Source: Sipunculus nudus
Lineage: Eukaryota > Annelida > Sipuncula > Golfingiida > Sipunculidae
Assembly (NCBI GenBank): GCA_026874595.1
Contig: CM049313.1
Span: 19,277,508 to 19,341,507 of the forward strand
Length of the DNA: 64,000 nt
Reading direction: 5' to 3'
The notes below the pieces were generated by a model. That model searched no databases. It saw nothing but the letters and a program-made list of their open reading frames with translations, and had not been told where the DNA came from. Positions 49,394 through 62,000 of this stretch are shown here, piece by piece (the stretch's first letter is position 1; each line of letters begins with the position of its first letter). A program made the position numbers and the translations under genes.

Positions 49394-51150
49394 TTTACAA
49401 ATAAGCAGAGGGATTAGGCAAGGCTGTCCTCTTTCATATTATTTATTTATCATTTGTGTGGAGTTACTGGCTGCAAGGATTAGAGAAAATAATAATATTA
49501 ATGGTATTAAAGACTGACAATATGAAGCATGCTATTCTCAAATGCTGATGATACCACATTATTTATCAATGGTGGACACGTGGTTGTAAAAAAATAATTG
49601 AAGAGTTTAAACTATTTCAGGCTATAAGTTGATTAAAAATTAACATAGAGAAGTTAAGCCAACAGGTGGTCATGATTATGATGAAGATAAAATATAAACT
49701 TTAGGCCTAATATGGACAAATGGTCCAATTACTTTTTTTAGGTTTAAGGTTTAACAGCAAACTTCAATATCTCTGTGAACTGATTGCCTTTGCATAACCA
49801 GAGAAGAAAAAAAAAGATTAATATTTAGTCCAAAAGAATTTTAACACCACTTGGCAACATCACCACAAAATAGATTTAACACTTGGAAAATATGAATTAA
49901 TTTCACAGCTACAAATCCATCTCTCAGTGCTCCCTGGGCCACCTGTATCGTTTAAAAGGACACGGAAATCAGTTTTACAGATTCATAGTCAACAATATAT
50001 GGACAAAATAAAAAAATGACTCACTCTGGTAGCATCGAATAGTAGTCTAGTGGTGGTCTAGACATGGTTGACATCTGGTCAAAATTACAAGCAAATATGA
50101 TTGCTTTGATCAATAGATTACTTAAATCAAATTTAAATCTGGATAAAGTTGGTCAATCACAATTTTAATAATATAATTCATATTTAGATGCAACATGAAA
50201 GCTGAGGATCTGTATTAACTCTGCTTCTTTAAAAATATTCCTTTGTTTTGGAAGGAAGTTTTATATGAATGATGCAAGTATAATTTTAGTATTCCAAAAA
50301 CAACATATGACCACTTCTCGCTACCTCTGTGGATAAATTCTCACCTAGAGATAAATGATTAATTAATATTCAATAAAAAATGGTATGACGCTGGAATAAA
50401 ATACCTCCATAATTTGATACAGAAATTGAAAATCATATACATTTCACACTATTGATGAATTAAAAAAGATTCATGGCATTGATGTAAAGGTAATGACATA
50501 ATAGTATTATACATGTAATTCCCCACATTATGGAAACAGGAAATAAGAAACTGCCCAGAAGATTATGCCACAGTATAAAAAAAAATCGATAACATTGTTC
50601 ACATGTTAAAGCCTGCAAAAGGTGTATATACTGAAAATGTTGAAAAGAAATATGTACACCCAGAAAAAAAGTATTTCAAAGTGACATCAAGATATTGCAA
50701 ACTCTAATAAAAATATACCTCTAGAGGTTTTTAAAAAATATATGTTCAATAATTATATAAAAAAACTGAGATTCTGTCGATTCAAGTTTTTGTCACAGAA
50801 TTATTACAGTAAATCCTTTACGTGCAAAGGCTAGAACATGAGTATTTTACCTTTTGCAAAAGAGATAAAGAAACCATATTATATATTTTCTATGGTTACA
50901 GCTTCGTAAAACAGTTATGGTATGAAGTTTCTAGATGGTTGGCGAATTTTGATATACCAAGAATCTCCTCACATACAGAAATTCTTCTGTAATTTGGCAT
51001 AGATCACTCACCAACATGGTCATCCTCTGTTTATATGGATACTTCCTCTACACGTTATACATATATACATAACTTAATGAATCAAATTACTTGTATTTGG
51101 ACTTAATTCAAATCAATGTTGTCTATATTAGAAGACAAATACCTGTTAAA
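49394..51150 (+). mobile_element. LINE B: old, decayed L1-like RT remnant
   Basis: Starts abruptly at the RT block RGIRQGCPLSYYLFIICVEL (about 49408-49467), next to the tandem-element terminus. (N)ADDTTLFI follows at 49541 with the two catalytic Asp codons intact but the expected Tyr as Asn. Then there are scattered, frameshifted traces: PLWINSHLEIND near 50320, FNKKWYDAGIKYL-like near 50370, and CK-x-DKETI...LWYE near 50855-50930, which is a decayed zf-RVT region. The endonuclease and RT fingers are missing. It is a different family from LINE A and much older. Confidence 0.8.
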
Positions 51151-51159
51151 AATGAATTA

Positions 51160-51624
51160 ATGATAATGAAACAAATTGTAAATATATGTTAACGTTATAA
51201 TATTTTTTATTTGAATATTCTATTGATTTTCATGTGTATGTTTGATGTTTCCATGATATAGGCATACATGTATACTCTGCAATAAAAGTAGGTAAATTGC
51301 AGCCCACTACACTGCGGGCTGTGCTATTCAATCCAGCAAAAATTGCTCTTAAATTATACCTTTCCGTATAATATACGTCCAGGTAAGAGAACTGGGATAG
51401 AACCCTGTTCACCCCGCTCTGCTTATCATATAACCATCCAACACTGTGCATAGAAACATAACAAACTTAGATCCCCCGTTTCTGTTGACGGTAAAATATT
51501 CTTATCTCCTTGTTTTCAAATATATGTCAAATTGTACTCTTGCAGGCTTGTTGAATGTTCTGTTAAGTTAAATGGAGCAATCGCTTACTTACACTAATGA
51601 ATAATACGGAGTAACATGTAAATA

Positions 51625-51681
<57 letters not shown>

Positions 51682-52094
51682 GGTGCTTTTTAGGCTGTTT
51701 GCAATGCACTGATGGCAAAGTGCTCGATGGTATAACCAGAGCATATAAATATATAATATGTGTGAGGAATCAAACGATTGTAAGCATCATGCTGACTAAC
51801 TAGTTTGGTATTTGTTAGCGTGTCTACAACTAACAGATGTAACCTGTGTCTATGGGAGAAATATTTCATTTTATGTAAACAAAACCTTGCCACGCTTAAC
51901 CAACGGAATGAAATTGTAACAAGTTGTAGACACGCTAACAAATTCACTAACGTAAACTCAACACAAAGAGTAATCCAGATTAGGCCCGTTGAACAGGTAT
52001 TAAGCACAAACACGCTTCAGAGAACAACCAATGTACAACCCTTCCAGTCATATCGTTCTGATGAGTGCCGCACAACGATACGAAACTAATTTCC

Positions 52095-52165
<71 letters not shown>

Positions 52166-52407
52166 CATATGTACGTAAGATACGTTCCATGTTTTTATGT
52201 AGTTTAACTACCCCTTTCTGAATGTCATGAGGAAACTTCAATGGTACATAAAATCCCTCACAATACATGCTACTGTTCATGCTTCATTGCAACACTTACC
52301 TAACCAAGGTGTAAAGTCGTACCCATAAGAGGGTGTATAATGCACTCACGTTAATGAATTTGTTTAAGTGGATATTTGATGTAACTTTCTTTTCGTTTGA
52401 TTTTTAG
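51160..52407. other. Intron 1, distal part; two microsatellites
   Basis: (TA)n at 51630-51680 and (CT)n followed by (TA)n at 52098-52165. Otherwise AT-rich sequence without recognisable features up to the polypyrimidine tract before the microexon. Confidence 0.6.
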
Positions 52408-52422
52408 TGGAAGCAGTTCAAG
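52408..52422 (+). CDS. Coding exon 2 (15-nt microexon) of the secreted protein gene
   Basis: Acceptor TTTCGTTTGATTTTTAG ends at 52407 and a perfect donor (AAG|GTAAGT) starts at 52423, leaving TGGAAGCAGTTCAAG. It enters and leaves with one base of a split codon on the left side (phase 1 in, phase 1 out): G|TG gives Val24, then Glu-Ala-Val-Gln, and the last G joins GA of exon 3 to give Gly29. Both junctions are in frame without stops. Being 15 nt, it can be skipped without changing frame, so isoforms with and without five residues are possible. Confidence rests on splice-site quality and double phase compatibility. Confidence 0.6.
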
Positions 52423-53135
52423 GTAAGTTTGTTTTCTACCATTTGTCATTTCTATAATGGAGGTTATTACAGTTTATGACAATAAACATCTAGTATCTGA
52501 TAATATATACCTAGTTTATTAAAATATACATAAGTATATTATAATATATACTTAGTTCATGGTAATATACACCTATTTTACCATTGTTTACCGTATAGCC
52601 GCCTCTATTCTGACATCAGACATGGGGTTTTTTGTACACATAGTCATGATAACAAACCGAGGAACACCTGTGTAATGTTAAAGTTATCTTCATGAATCTG
52701 TGAGTCTTCGAAATGCTGCCAAATGGTGTTCTCCAGGTCTAAAGATGCAAGCTATTACTATTCATTGTTTACAATGGCATTATTATTTGTAAACGTCCAG
52801 GCAAATATCTGTACATCGGCAATTTCCCGTAAAGGGCATGCTTCCGATGCGTTCATATATACATTTGGCTATTCTTTTTTTTCACCGCAAACTCTTAAAG
52901 GGTGTTTAGATGCATGTGTTTATTTCTTGGTTGCTCGTAGACAATGAACATTTCTTTGTACTTTAATATGACAATTTCAATGTTTTCTATATTCGGTAAA
53001 TCTATTGAGTCAAGAATATTTTATTTTTTTAAATAGTAATTTTCATTTTTTTTTTCATTTGCTCTCGGTTTTTCCTTTAATGTACAAAGATATTCAGTTA
53101 ATATTATGTTAGTTTAATATTAATATTTATTTCAG

Positions 53136-53437
53136 GAGGGTCCCATATTACCCAAACCGGATCAAACTTCTATGGAAACAATGTAACGGTACGGAGAGGG
53201 TACTTCCCTTTTGGAGCGAAAAAGTCATATATAGACCTTGAAACGAAACTGCCTCGCGGTATACTGATAAAGTATTACTTCTACGTAGACAATATTTCCT
53301 ACCCGGGACCAACTACTTTTATCAGACTACAAATTTGGAGACCGTTTGATGTCAGCAGTCCATCATACGCATACCAACTAGTTTGGGAAAAGAGATTGGA
53401 GGTAGCGGTTGGGGGAGCCTTAGGTACACTTTACACG
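53136..53437 (+). CDS. Coding exon 3 of the secreted protein gene
   Basis: Acceptor TATTTATTTCAG ends at 53135 and donor ACG|GTAAGC starts at 53438; the 302 nt are open in one frame and supply residues 29-129. The segment is beta-strand-like with alternating hydrophobics and includes FGAKKSYIDLETKLPRG, IKYYFYVDN, FIRLQIWRP and YAYQLVWEKRLEV. Sequons NVT (N44) and NIS (N81) suit a secreted glycoprotein. From memory, uncharacterised secreted mollusc proteins share an 'LQIWRP...Y.LVW' pattern; I know of no characterised member. The exon ends at a codon boundary, so at least one more coding exon follows, but I could not find it in 53.4-64 kb. Confidence 0.75.
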
Positions 53438-54492
53438 GTAAGCTTGATCTTTTTTTATATTTTCTAATATTGATTTATTTATGTCGGCAATTTAAGGTCA
53501 CTTGATTTATTCCACAGAGCTGATTGACACTAATTTCACGACTGTTATAACACTCGTGTATATTAACACGGTGAAGATAAAATGTGAAATTGCCCATTTA
53601 AGAAAATGTGCAGGGAAATTGTTGCACATTTAAAACCGAGATTTTCTGTTGGATTCTGGTCATACATGAAAATATCATACTATTTTGTATCAAATAATAA
53701 AAAACTTTTACCTTATTTTTTCTATTTGTTTAGTAGTAATGGGGATCAATCTGATTGAATGTGTATGCAATTTTCCCACATAATTGTAAAGATAATAAGA
53801 AGTTCTTGGGTTCCTCATTTAGAGAACTTAATGATAAGCCAGAGGAAAACAGTCTCACAATATATTTTTAATGGTTTAGCATTTATACTAACATTTTATG
53901 TATCCTACAGATAATATTATCTACTGGTTTTGTGTAAGTTTTATATCTCAAAACTATGAATCTGTTAACTCAATTAATTTAACCTCTGAATAATCTACTC
54001 ATTAACTGCATAAATTAATAGTTATTACAAAATTCACTGTTTGTTTTTGCTTTTTTAATAAAAGAACACTTTATCTGTCCCTTATTATCAAGTGATTAAC
54101 CTTTTGGTACTTTTTGTGACATATATATATATATATATATATATAAATATATATATATATGTATATATATACATGTATATTATAGAGTCGATCTGTCCTG
54201 AAAGTATGCGCAGACGTATAGCTAAAATATTCCAGAAAACCTGGTATATGAAGGCATGTCGGGAAAAATACGTGAACTGACATATGCGTGGGAACCATTT
54301 GAATCCTAAGGAGTAACATGGTCACTCTTTTACATACGTGAAATTGCCCTTGTTCTTTCGACGTGCATGGCAAGTAGTACCTTTGTCTGGCACTTGTTCT
54401 GGTAATGTGAACGGAACCGTGAACAAGGTTCAACCCCCTCCACCCTGTGTGATTCAACCACGAACTGTAATAGCTTTAATAGAGAAAAAAGA
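53438..54492. other. Probable intron 3; (TA)n at 54.12-54.17 kb
   Basis: No next exon recognised. Contains one TA-rich compound microsatellite. Confidence 0.5.
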
Positions 54493-55650
54493 CAATTGAC
54501 CCACGGGTCATGACGATCAGCTGACTGACATGTTGGTGTTGGCTCTGATACTAGACACATTAATGTACATAATGAAATAATTTATGCAAAAGAAGTCATG
54601 ATAACCTAATCATCCATGTGGAGATCAATCCAATGATTTCAATTTGTGCCCTGTAGAACATCAAATTTTCAGAATTTGATAAACTGGCACCATTTCAGTA
54701 ATCTGACGATCTCTGTAATACAAGTAAAAGTGTGAGATATACAAAATAAATACACCGGTGCCAACAATCATGATAAACACATGTTTAAGGCTAAGACACT
54801 GATTTTGGTAATATAATGATCTGAATGATCAAAGAAAAGGAATGTGAAGTATAAAAAAGTGCAGATGGCATCATCAGTCTTCAGGAGCTGATAAAACAAG
54901 TCATTATCAATGAATATAAGGGCTTCAGGGCACAAGTTGAAACCATAGCAGAAACAAAATGATACAACTGCTGTCATTTGATGATCTCAATAAATAAAAG
55001 GGGGAAATGTGTGATACTATAACTCTTATTTGATTGTTTCAAAACCGGGAGAGAAAATGCATAAAAGTTCAGAAATCTACAGGTGGCATCACGAGTCTTT
55101 ATAGGAACTGATAAAACTGTCCATGATCAACATTCAACATTCAACACGAAGGTCGCAGTGACGTTATTTATGGTTTCCTAAGGGCCTTTCAAGGGCTTCC
55201 GTGGATGTCAAGTAAGAAGTTTCTTGGAACGATTGTTACAATGTGTGCCCTGTTGAAGAAAGTCCTTTCATCTGACTGTTTTAAAGATAAAGGGAAAAAA
55301 TGCGTAAAAATTAAAAGAAAAATAGGTGGCGGCACCAGTCTCCAGGAACTAATGAAACTGCCAATGATCAATATTCAAGGCATGATTTATGGCAATCTAT
55401 GCAATAATTATCGAGATACAGTAGCCATTGTGTCAATTTTTAAAAATATTTAAGGATGTCCAATCAGGGCACGTAACTCGAATATAATAGGTCACAGTAA
55501 CCTTATTTCAGGTTTCCATAAATAAATTTCCAGGACCTCTGAGGATGTGAAGTAAGAAGTTGCTGTGTCTAACGGTTACGATTTATACCATGTTAACTAA
55601 CTGTCGGTCGGACATTCGGACGGACGGCAGACAAAGGGTGATCGCTATAG
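54493..55650 (-). repeat. Tandem-repeat element, minus strand, ~225-240-bp period
   Basis: Read on the minus strand it starts with TAAGCTATAGCGATCACCCT followed by GTCCGTCCG (55590-55650), has about four diverged units marked by CTGATAAAAC(A/T) (plus-strand positions about 54889, 55109 and 55347) and GGTGGC(A/G)(T/G)CAC, and ends with the palindromic terminus at 54493-54536. Both ends are present, so this is the most complete example of the element type here. Confidence 0.7.
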
Positions 55651-55659
55651 CTTAGTATG

Positions 55660-56990
55660 ACTGAAAGCAAGCTGGGCAAAAACTGCAGAAAATGACTGCT
55701 AGGTATTGATAAATTTAGTTTATCACTAAAATATGTAAAGATGTCAATAGAAAAAAAATGCCTTTTCTTCGTGTGGGCTAGTGTAATGTTAATACAAGAA
55801 CCCAGAATTGGAGATATCAACATGCATTGCTTTTTAAATGTACAATTATGAATTTTAAACATTCTTAGCTTTCTTAAAATAAAATAATCAGCAATCAATT
55901 AGCCTTTATATAAACAGTATAGTAAACGATTTCTTTGAAGTCAGTTTCTAGGTAAATGTTTCTGTGGTAAGTATCTCGTGTTCCCGATCCAAGTCATACA
56001 TGTATCTATAGTGTTCAAGTTAACACATGCAACCCTCCCTCAATCTTGGTGGTCATACACAACTGCCATGGTTCATTGTTTAAATCTTCTTAGTGGTGTC
56101 AACTAAAGTTGATGGTGGAGTTGATACTGCGTGCACTCTAAATTTTTATCACAAATATTATTTTAATTATATTCAGGTGAAGTATTAAAATATTTACAGC
56201 TGGGTTCAATAAAAATTACGTTGATAATTTGTATTTTAATTGGTAATTTATTACTCTTAATAAGAGTTAAAATGCCTATATTTGGGGCCGTCAGAAAACC
56301 TGGGCCCACAGGAACAGCTGTATCATACCTATTTAATGCGCATTTTACACTTTCTCCAGGTGATTATAATAGAAACACCAGTAATCTAACCTTAGACACC
56401 AGAGAGGTAACTAAAATTCGGAAAATCAAGCCGATTCCTAACTTAAACATATGGTCCGCCAGACGGTCAATTTTCCCGAAATACGTCTCCCGGGCCCAAA
56501 TCAAAATGCATTTACACTCCATTACAAATTATTTATTTCTCATTTTATGACTGGTAACGTTAGATTAGAAAATCTGTAACTGTGTACAAGATTTAAAACG
56601 TAAAATATTCGTAATTTTCAGCGTTTATTGCGTTTTTCGGGATAGTCTCATAAAAGGTGAATGGAAGTACCGTATACCATGACCGGACCCAAATCGTCAT
56701 GTATTATACGGGGTACAGAGGTCCAATTTCAACATGTTCCGATTCATGTTTCGGGTATTAGTTAGGACCACAAATTAATGTAGCACTTTATCATAGAATC
56801 GCTACTTTACTTAGTGAAAAATTAGGAAATAATTGGAGGTGGCAGATCGATAATTTATTGCCAACTGCTGCTAAATTAATTGCCATGATTCTTTCCATGC
56901 ATATTTATCAATGAGTGTTTCATCGTTACATTAAGCCTGGTGCCGCCACCTGTATTTTTTCCTAAAGTTTACTCCTTTATTTTTCTATTT
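55660..56990. other. No gene seen; degraded array units near 56.8-57.0 kb
   Basis: A 109-codon open frame at 56221-56550 has no recognisable feature. GGTGCCGCCACC at 56939 is the reverse complement of the array motif discussed in the findings. Confidence 0.45.
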
Positions 56991-56997
56991 TAGACCT

Positions 56998-58012
56998 TTA
57001 AATCAAGCATTCCGACCATTTACAGAGCACAAACAATAACCGTTAAACCTAGAAACTTCTGACATTGTATCAAGGGAGCTTTTAGACAAATTTACTTAGA
57101 AACTGAAAATAGGTCACAGGAACCTATATTTAGCAAACTACGGACCAAACAGATGATTTTAAGCTCCCAGTCAGTCAGACGGGATGCAAATTGTATCGGC
57201 TAGTCCTAGAATCTTCAGGGAATTCTGGGGCAAATCTTCTTGGAAAACTGAAATAAGGTCATGGTGACCTAAATTTCGCAAACTATGAAACTGCGAACTG
57301 GGGGCCGAAAATATTATTAGGTGCAACCAGTGAGTCAGACAAGGAACAAATTGTATCCGCTGGACCCAGAGTCTTCTAACAGAACATCCAGGGAATTCAT
57401 GTGCAAATCTCCTTTGAAAACTGAAATTAGGTCACGTTGACCTAAATTTTGTAAACTATTGTAAAAAAAAACATGATTTTGAGCACCCAGTGACTCGACA
57501 GGACATAAATGGTATAATTTTGCCTAGAATCTTCTAACAAGACAGGGAGGTCCTGGATAAATATCTGTGGAAACCTGAAATTAGGTCACGTTGACCTAAA
57601 TTTTGCAAACTATTGTAAAAAACACGATTTTGAGCACCCAGTGACTCGACAGGACATAAATGGTATAATTTTGCCTAGGATGTTCTAACATGACAGGGAG
57701 GTCCTGGATAAATATCTGTGGAAACATGAAATTAGGTCATGGTCACCTATATTCTGCATGATATGTGAATAGAAAATGATTTTAGCTCTATTAGTCAGAT
57801 GGGCACAGACTATAGCAGCTGGATGAAGAAACTTCTAAATTTGTATCTAGCGTTCCTGGTAAAATCTTCATGGAAAGCCTAGATGATGTCACTGAAACCT
57901 ATTGCTGAGGACTATTAACAAAATACATGATTTTAAACACTCTGGAAGTCATTTTACCCATTGTTTCAGGTTCCATGAATTCAGCTAAGCGTCATGGCCA
58001 TTGGGCCACTTG
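56998..58012 (+). repeat. Tandem-repeat element, plus strand, 150-160-bp period, about 6 copies
   Basis: Units start near 57172, 57332, 57492 and 57643 (CAGTCAGAC / GACTCGACAGGACATAAAT), with a diverged copy before and after. Each has CTTCTAACA...GACA, GAAATTAGGTCACGTTGACC and ATTTTG(C/T)AAACTATTG. The two central copies are almost identical. It ends with the palindromic terminus at 57959-58012. It is the same family that LINE A interrupts at 44.97 kb. Confidence 0.85.
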
Positions 58013-59031
58013 TCGGGAAGCAGAATTAGAATTTTGTTCACATATATATGCGTTTTGCTTGTCAGGAAACACAATTGGTTTTAAAAATACCATTGTAAGT
58101 TTTTAATTTATCGCTGCTTAAAGAAGCATGGCCTTAGGTCTCTTAAAATCTTCTGCCTCTACGGAGATAGCAAATGGACTTTTTAGAAATCATAATATAT
58201 AGAAAATTAAAACTTAAAATTCAACTATTTGTGTTTTTGGGGGTTTCAATGATTGATGCTTTGTTATATTTACGGCTGCTTAAAGAAAAACCAAATAACA
58301 ATCTGTCAATCCGATATGACGTCCTGTTAATTTTCAGTTATGAACAATAGGCAAATTATAAATAAATTTCCTGATGCGCCAGCCAAATCGTCAGACGGAA
58401 AGCAATTAAAACGCTTGCGGATTATGCTCCAGAAAATGTTATGAAATATTCGGTAAGCATAGTCTCTATTATTATGTGCAACCAGGAGTCACGGTGCATA
58501 TCTCTTGCGCTGAGCATTAATTCTTTGGAAATATTAGGCGAGAGAAATAGGTCGGTTGGCAGAAAAAAAGTGACATGCTACAGCGGCTGCGCACAATTTT
58601 GGCCTCATCATGCCCAGGAGAAATTTATTAATTAATAAGCAGCACAGGTACAAGAATATTGTGAACTATGTACACACGCATAATAAATAAAGATTTTAAG
58701 GCTTTAAGTCTGCGGCTTCGCCTTACAATTGTGATGATGTGCGTGGCCTCACAATTATAAAGATCAGACGTATACGAACCACGTTTTAACCGTTTCTATC
58801 TTGGGTTCCCGCAAGACCTTAGTACACAGACACAGGTGGTGAGACACCAGAACGGCGAAGAAAGAATTTTATAATTTACCTTGTTAAACCGACGGTTCGG
58901 ACTTGAATCATGAAAAATGTTAATTACAATATGATGTTGTTGGGTGAACAATTATGGCGAACCCAAGCTCCTCGGCTGACGAAATACCCCAGACTGTGAC
59001 TGACAGGACAGTTTGTAATACAGTGTAAACG

Positions 59032-59062
<31 letters not shown>

Positions 59063-62000
59063 TGATCTATCTCTCTCTGTATGAGTATATCCTGTACCTC
59101 TGGATTTCATTTCCATAACCAATGTCAAAAATGCATAAAAGTAATAACATTCATGGTTTAATCGAAACGTTACAAATGCATTTTCAACAGAAGTAACATG
59201 TCAATATTTTCACATTCCAATAAAATTATATTCCATTCCAAATATATGACTGTTTTAAGTTTGCTCTTTTGAAAGAACATTGAATTTTTATTGGCATAAT
59301 ACTGGAAAGATTGTTTTCATACGAAAGGCCGAAAACTAAAAAAAAATGTTTATATATTTGAGGAATTATTTCATAATTAAAATGAAACTATGATGAAGGT
59401 CCTCAGGTTAGTACAGTCCGCAATGTTCCAGTTTTAGGTTTTGTTCAAATTTTTGGAGGTTAAGGTAAAGTATACAATTTTGGAAAGCTTACAATGTGCC
59501 GAATGTAAAAAACAATGTAGGCATTCTTTCTTTGTCTCTTTGGCAACTATTTTGAACTTCAAAATAACGACCACTGAGGTTTTTATTCTTGTATATCTGC
59601 ATGGCTACGTCATCTAAGTTTTTATCAAAGCAGTCTGTATTATCACCTGAATAACTTCAGATGAAGGATCTGATGAATGTATGTTCTGGATCATGTGGAA
59701 ACACTTTTTTGCAGCTTAGAGGTGTGTCATAAGACACATAAAAATGTTAAAGGTTCATATTCTTTTAAAATAAAATAGGTATTACCTTAGGCTATTAGCT
59801 CATGTTTCCCAGCGAAACCATAACGGCATTCGAGCTTATTTTCACAAGTTGACAGGCTTTATACAATGATATGGTTCTCTGTAAGTAAACAAAGTCCATG
59901 CACGTGTTTTCCATAACAAAGCAGTCTGACCAGATGCCCGATCTTGGACAACTCACAAACAAGGAGAAGAAACATTAAAGAAGAAACATTGACAAAAAAA
60001 AAACACCGGTGGGAAGCTTGAACAATCAGGTGGCGTGCGCTATGTGTACGTTTAGCCCCACTGATCGCGCCCTGTACACGTTTTTTTCCCACTTCTTTAC
60101 AGAAGTTAGCAAACGGTTTTTGAACGAAATATTGAAAAATGATATTATGATTTAAGGAGTTACTTTGTTTCTCGTATATCTTTTATACAAGAATAGTGAA
60201 CAGGTTCCTTTAATAGGCAAAATAATAATAGATTTAGAGCCAGTGAAAAAAAGGCAGTCGATATAAGTCACCTTGCTTCAAATTTGAGGATAAGCCATCC
60301 GAACAGAACTATATTTTCGAGCTGCCTTTTACTTTCATATGTTGTTTAAACAATTCTAGGTTAAACACAAATTTTCTTTTTTTTATTATCTTCTTCGGGG
60401 TTTCTCATGTGTTTTAATACAAAACATTCTGCTCATTGTCTTTAGATAATGATTACAAATGTAAACAGAAAATCGTGTGGTTTAGAACAGAAATATTGGG
60501 AATATGATAACTAAAGTACGACACCAGAAAGGAGTTACCCTTGATTGTATTGTTTTATATATCAGCCCTTTCAAACACGTTTGAGTGTCAGACCCAAATT
60601 ATTTGTTTACAAAGTTTAGTTACAGAGCCTCATGGAAACTTCCCTTATCAGCCATGTTTGGTTTTAAAATAGTGTCTATCAAATATATTGCTAGCCAAAA
60701 GAGGGAGTTTGTATCCCACGTAAATATACAATGGTACCCCGGTTTTATCGTAATACATATCACGTTTTATAAGAAAAGACTGAGTGACAGTGCGTAATCT
60801 GGAAAAGTTTTGCTAAAGACCAAAGCGAATAGATATTTACTTACCCCGAATAAAGTATATATTTGGAAATTTTAATTGCTCGTTAACTTGGCAAATACAC
60901 ATCCAGATCTGACAGAGAGGTATTCTTTATCCATGTTGTTCGTGTCAAGGATTAAGATAAGATTGCTATAGTACCGATTGGAGTCGATATTGTTTTATGT
61001 TTATGCAAATTAGGTCCAACATTTTCTTAAATTGAGAAAATTACACAAAGAATGAAGATATAATTTACATAATCTTTTATATAGCACTGAACATGCATAC
61101 ATTACTTTTAATGCCACAATATAACCAGGGAAGATTGCTAGCATCACAAGTTGGACTATGAAAGAGAACACATACCATTTTCTTATATCCTAATTATATG
61201 AAAAGAAACGTGAACAAGTAATTCTCTTCGAGTCTCAGTTCATTTTACTTAATTAAGACATGCGAATGAAATTCCATAATAATTCAAACAACGATCTACC
61301 TCATCAAGTAAAAAAACTTGAAACACATTAAAAGAAGCCACAGACCACATAGGTCAGCCAACATTCTAAATGACCAGATCATAACCAGATAAAACATTCC
61401 CTGATCCGGATAAAATTTCGTTTATGGTACATTGGATCAGCACAGGGCATGTATGAACAAGATTAATAGGTTTCACAGTTAAACAACTCGATGGCTGCAT
61501 TACATGTAATGAATGAGGTGTTTAAAAAAAGGCTAGACATAGGTTTGGAGAACGGATGAAATTACAGTCTCAGCTCAGTCACAAACCAAGTGTCTTCAAT
61601 CAGTTCATCTTCGGGTGTTTACATATGTCTTTTCAGATGCTTATTATACATTCGTTCATTCCGCAAAACAATTACTGTCAGTGATATATTGCTGACAGTA
61701 GATGTTTGACCGCAATTATGTTCAGGTGCCGCATTTATATTCTGTATTATTGTAAATGATTGTGCTATGCCAGCCATTAGTATTTGCGGTTATTAATGCC
61801 CTTCAGATGACTGTTCACACCTACTATTATAGATTAGTTTCTCAAACAGCACTTTAAGTTTTGACTTTCAATGAATCGTGGGTTGTCTTTGATTTTCTGC
61901 AACAATGTTACAAAACCTGTTATATCCAAAGTCCATACAAAACTGTACAGCATCACACGATGTTCCAACATCGCAACAATAGAAACAAGAGAGCTGCCTG

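Noticed and set aside
49005-49400. Single protein reading from LINE A tail into the LINE B RT block
   Set aside because: The frame crosses the LINE A 3' UTR, poly(A), target duplication and a tandem-element end; only the part after about 49394 is LINE B coding sequence.
55205-55453. 82-codon frame
   Set aside because: Lies inside the minus-strand tandem-repeat element.
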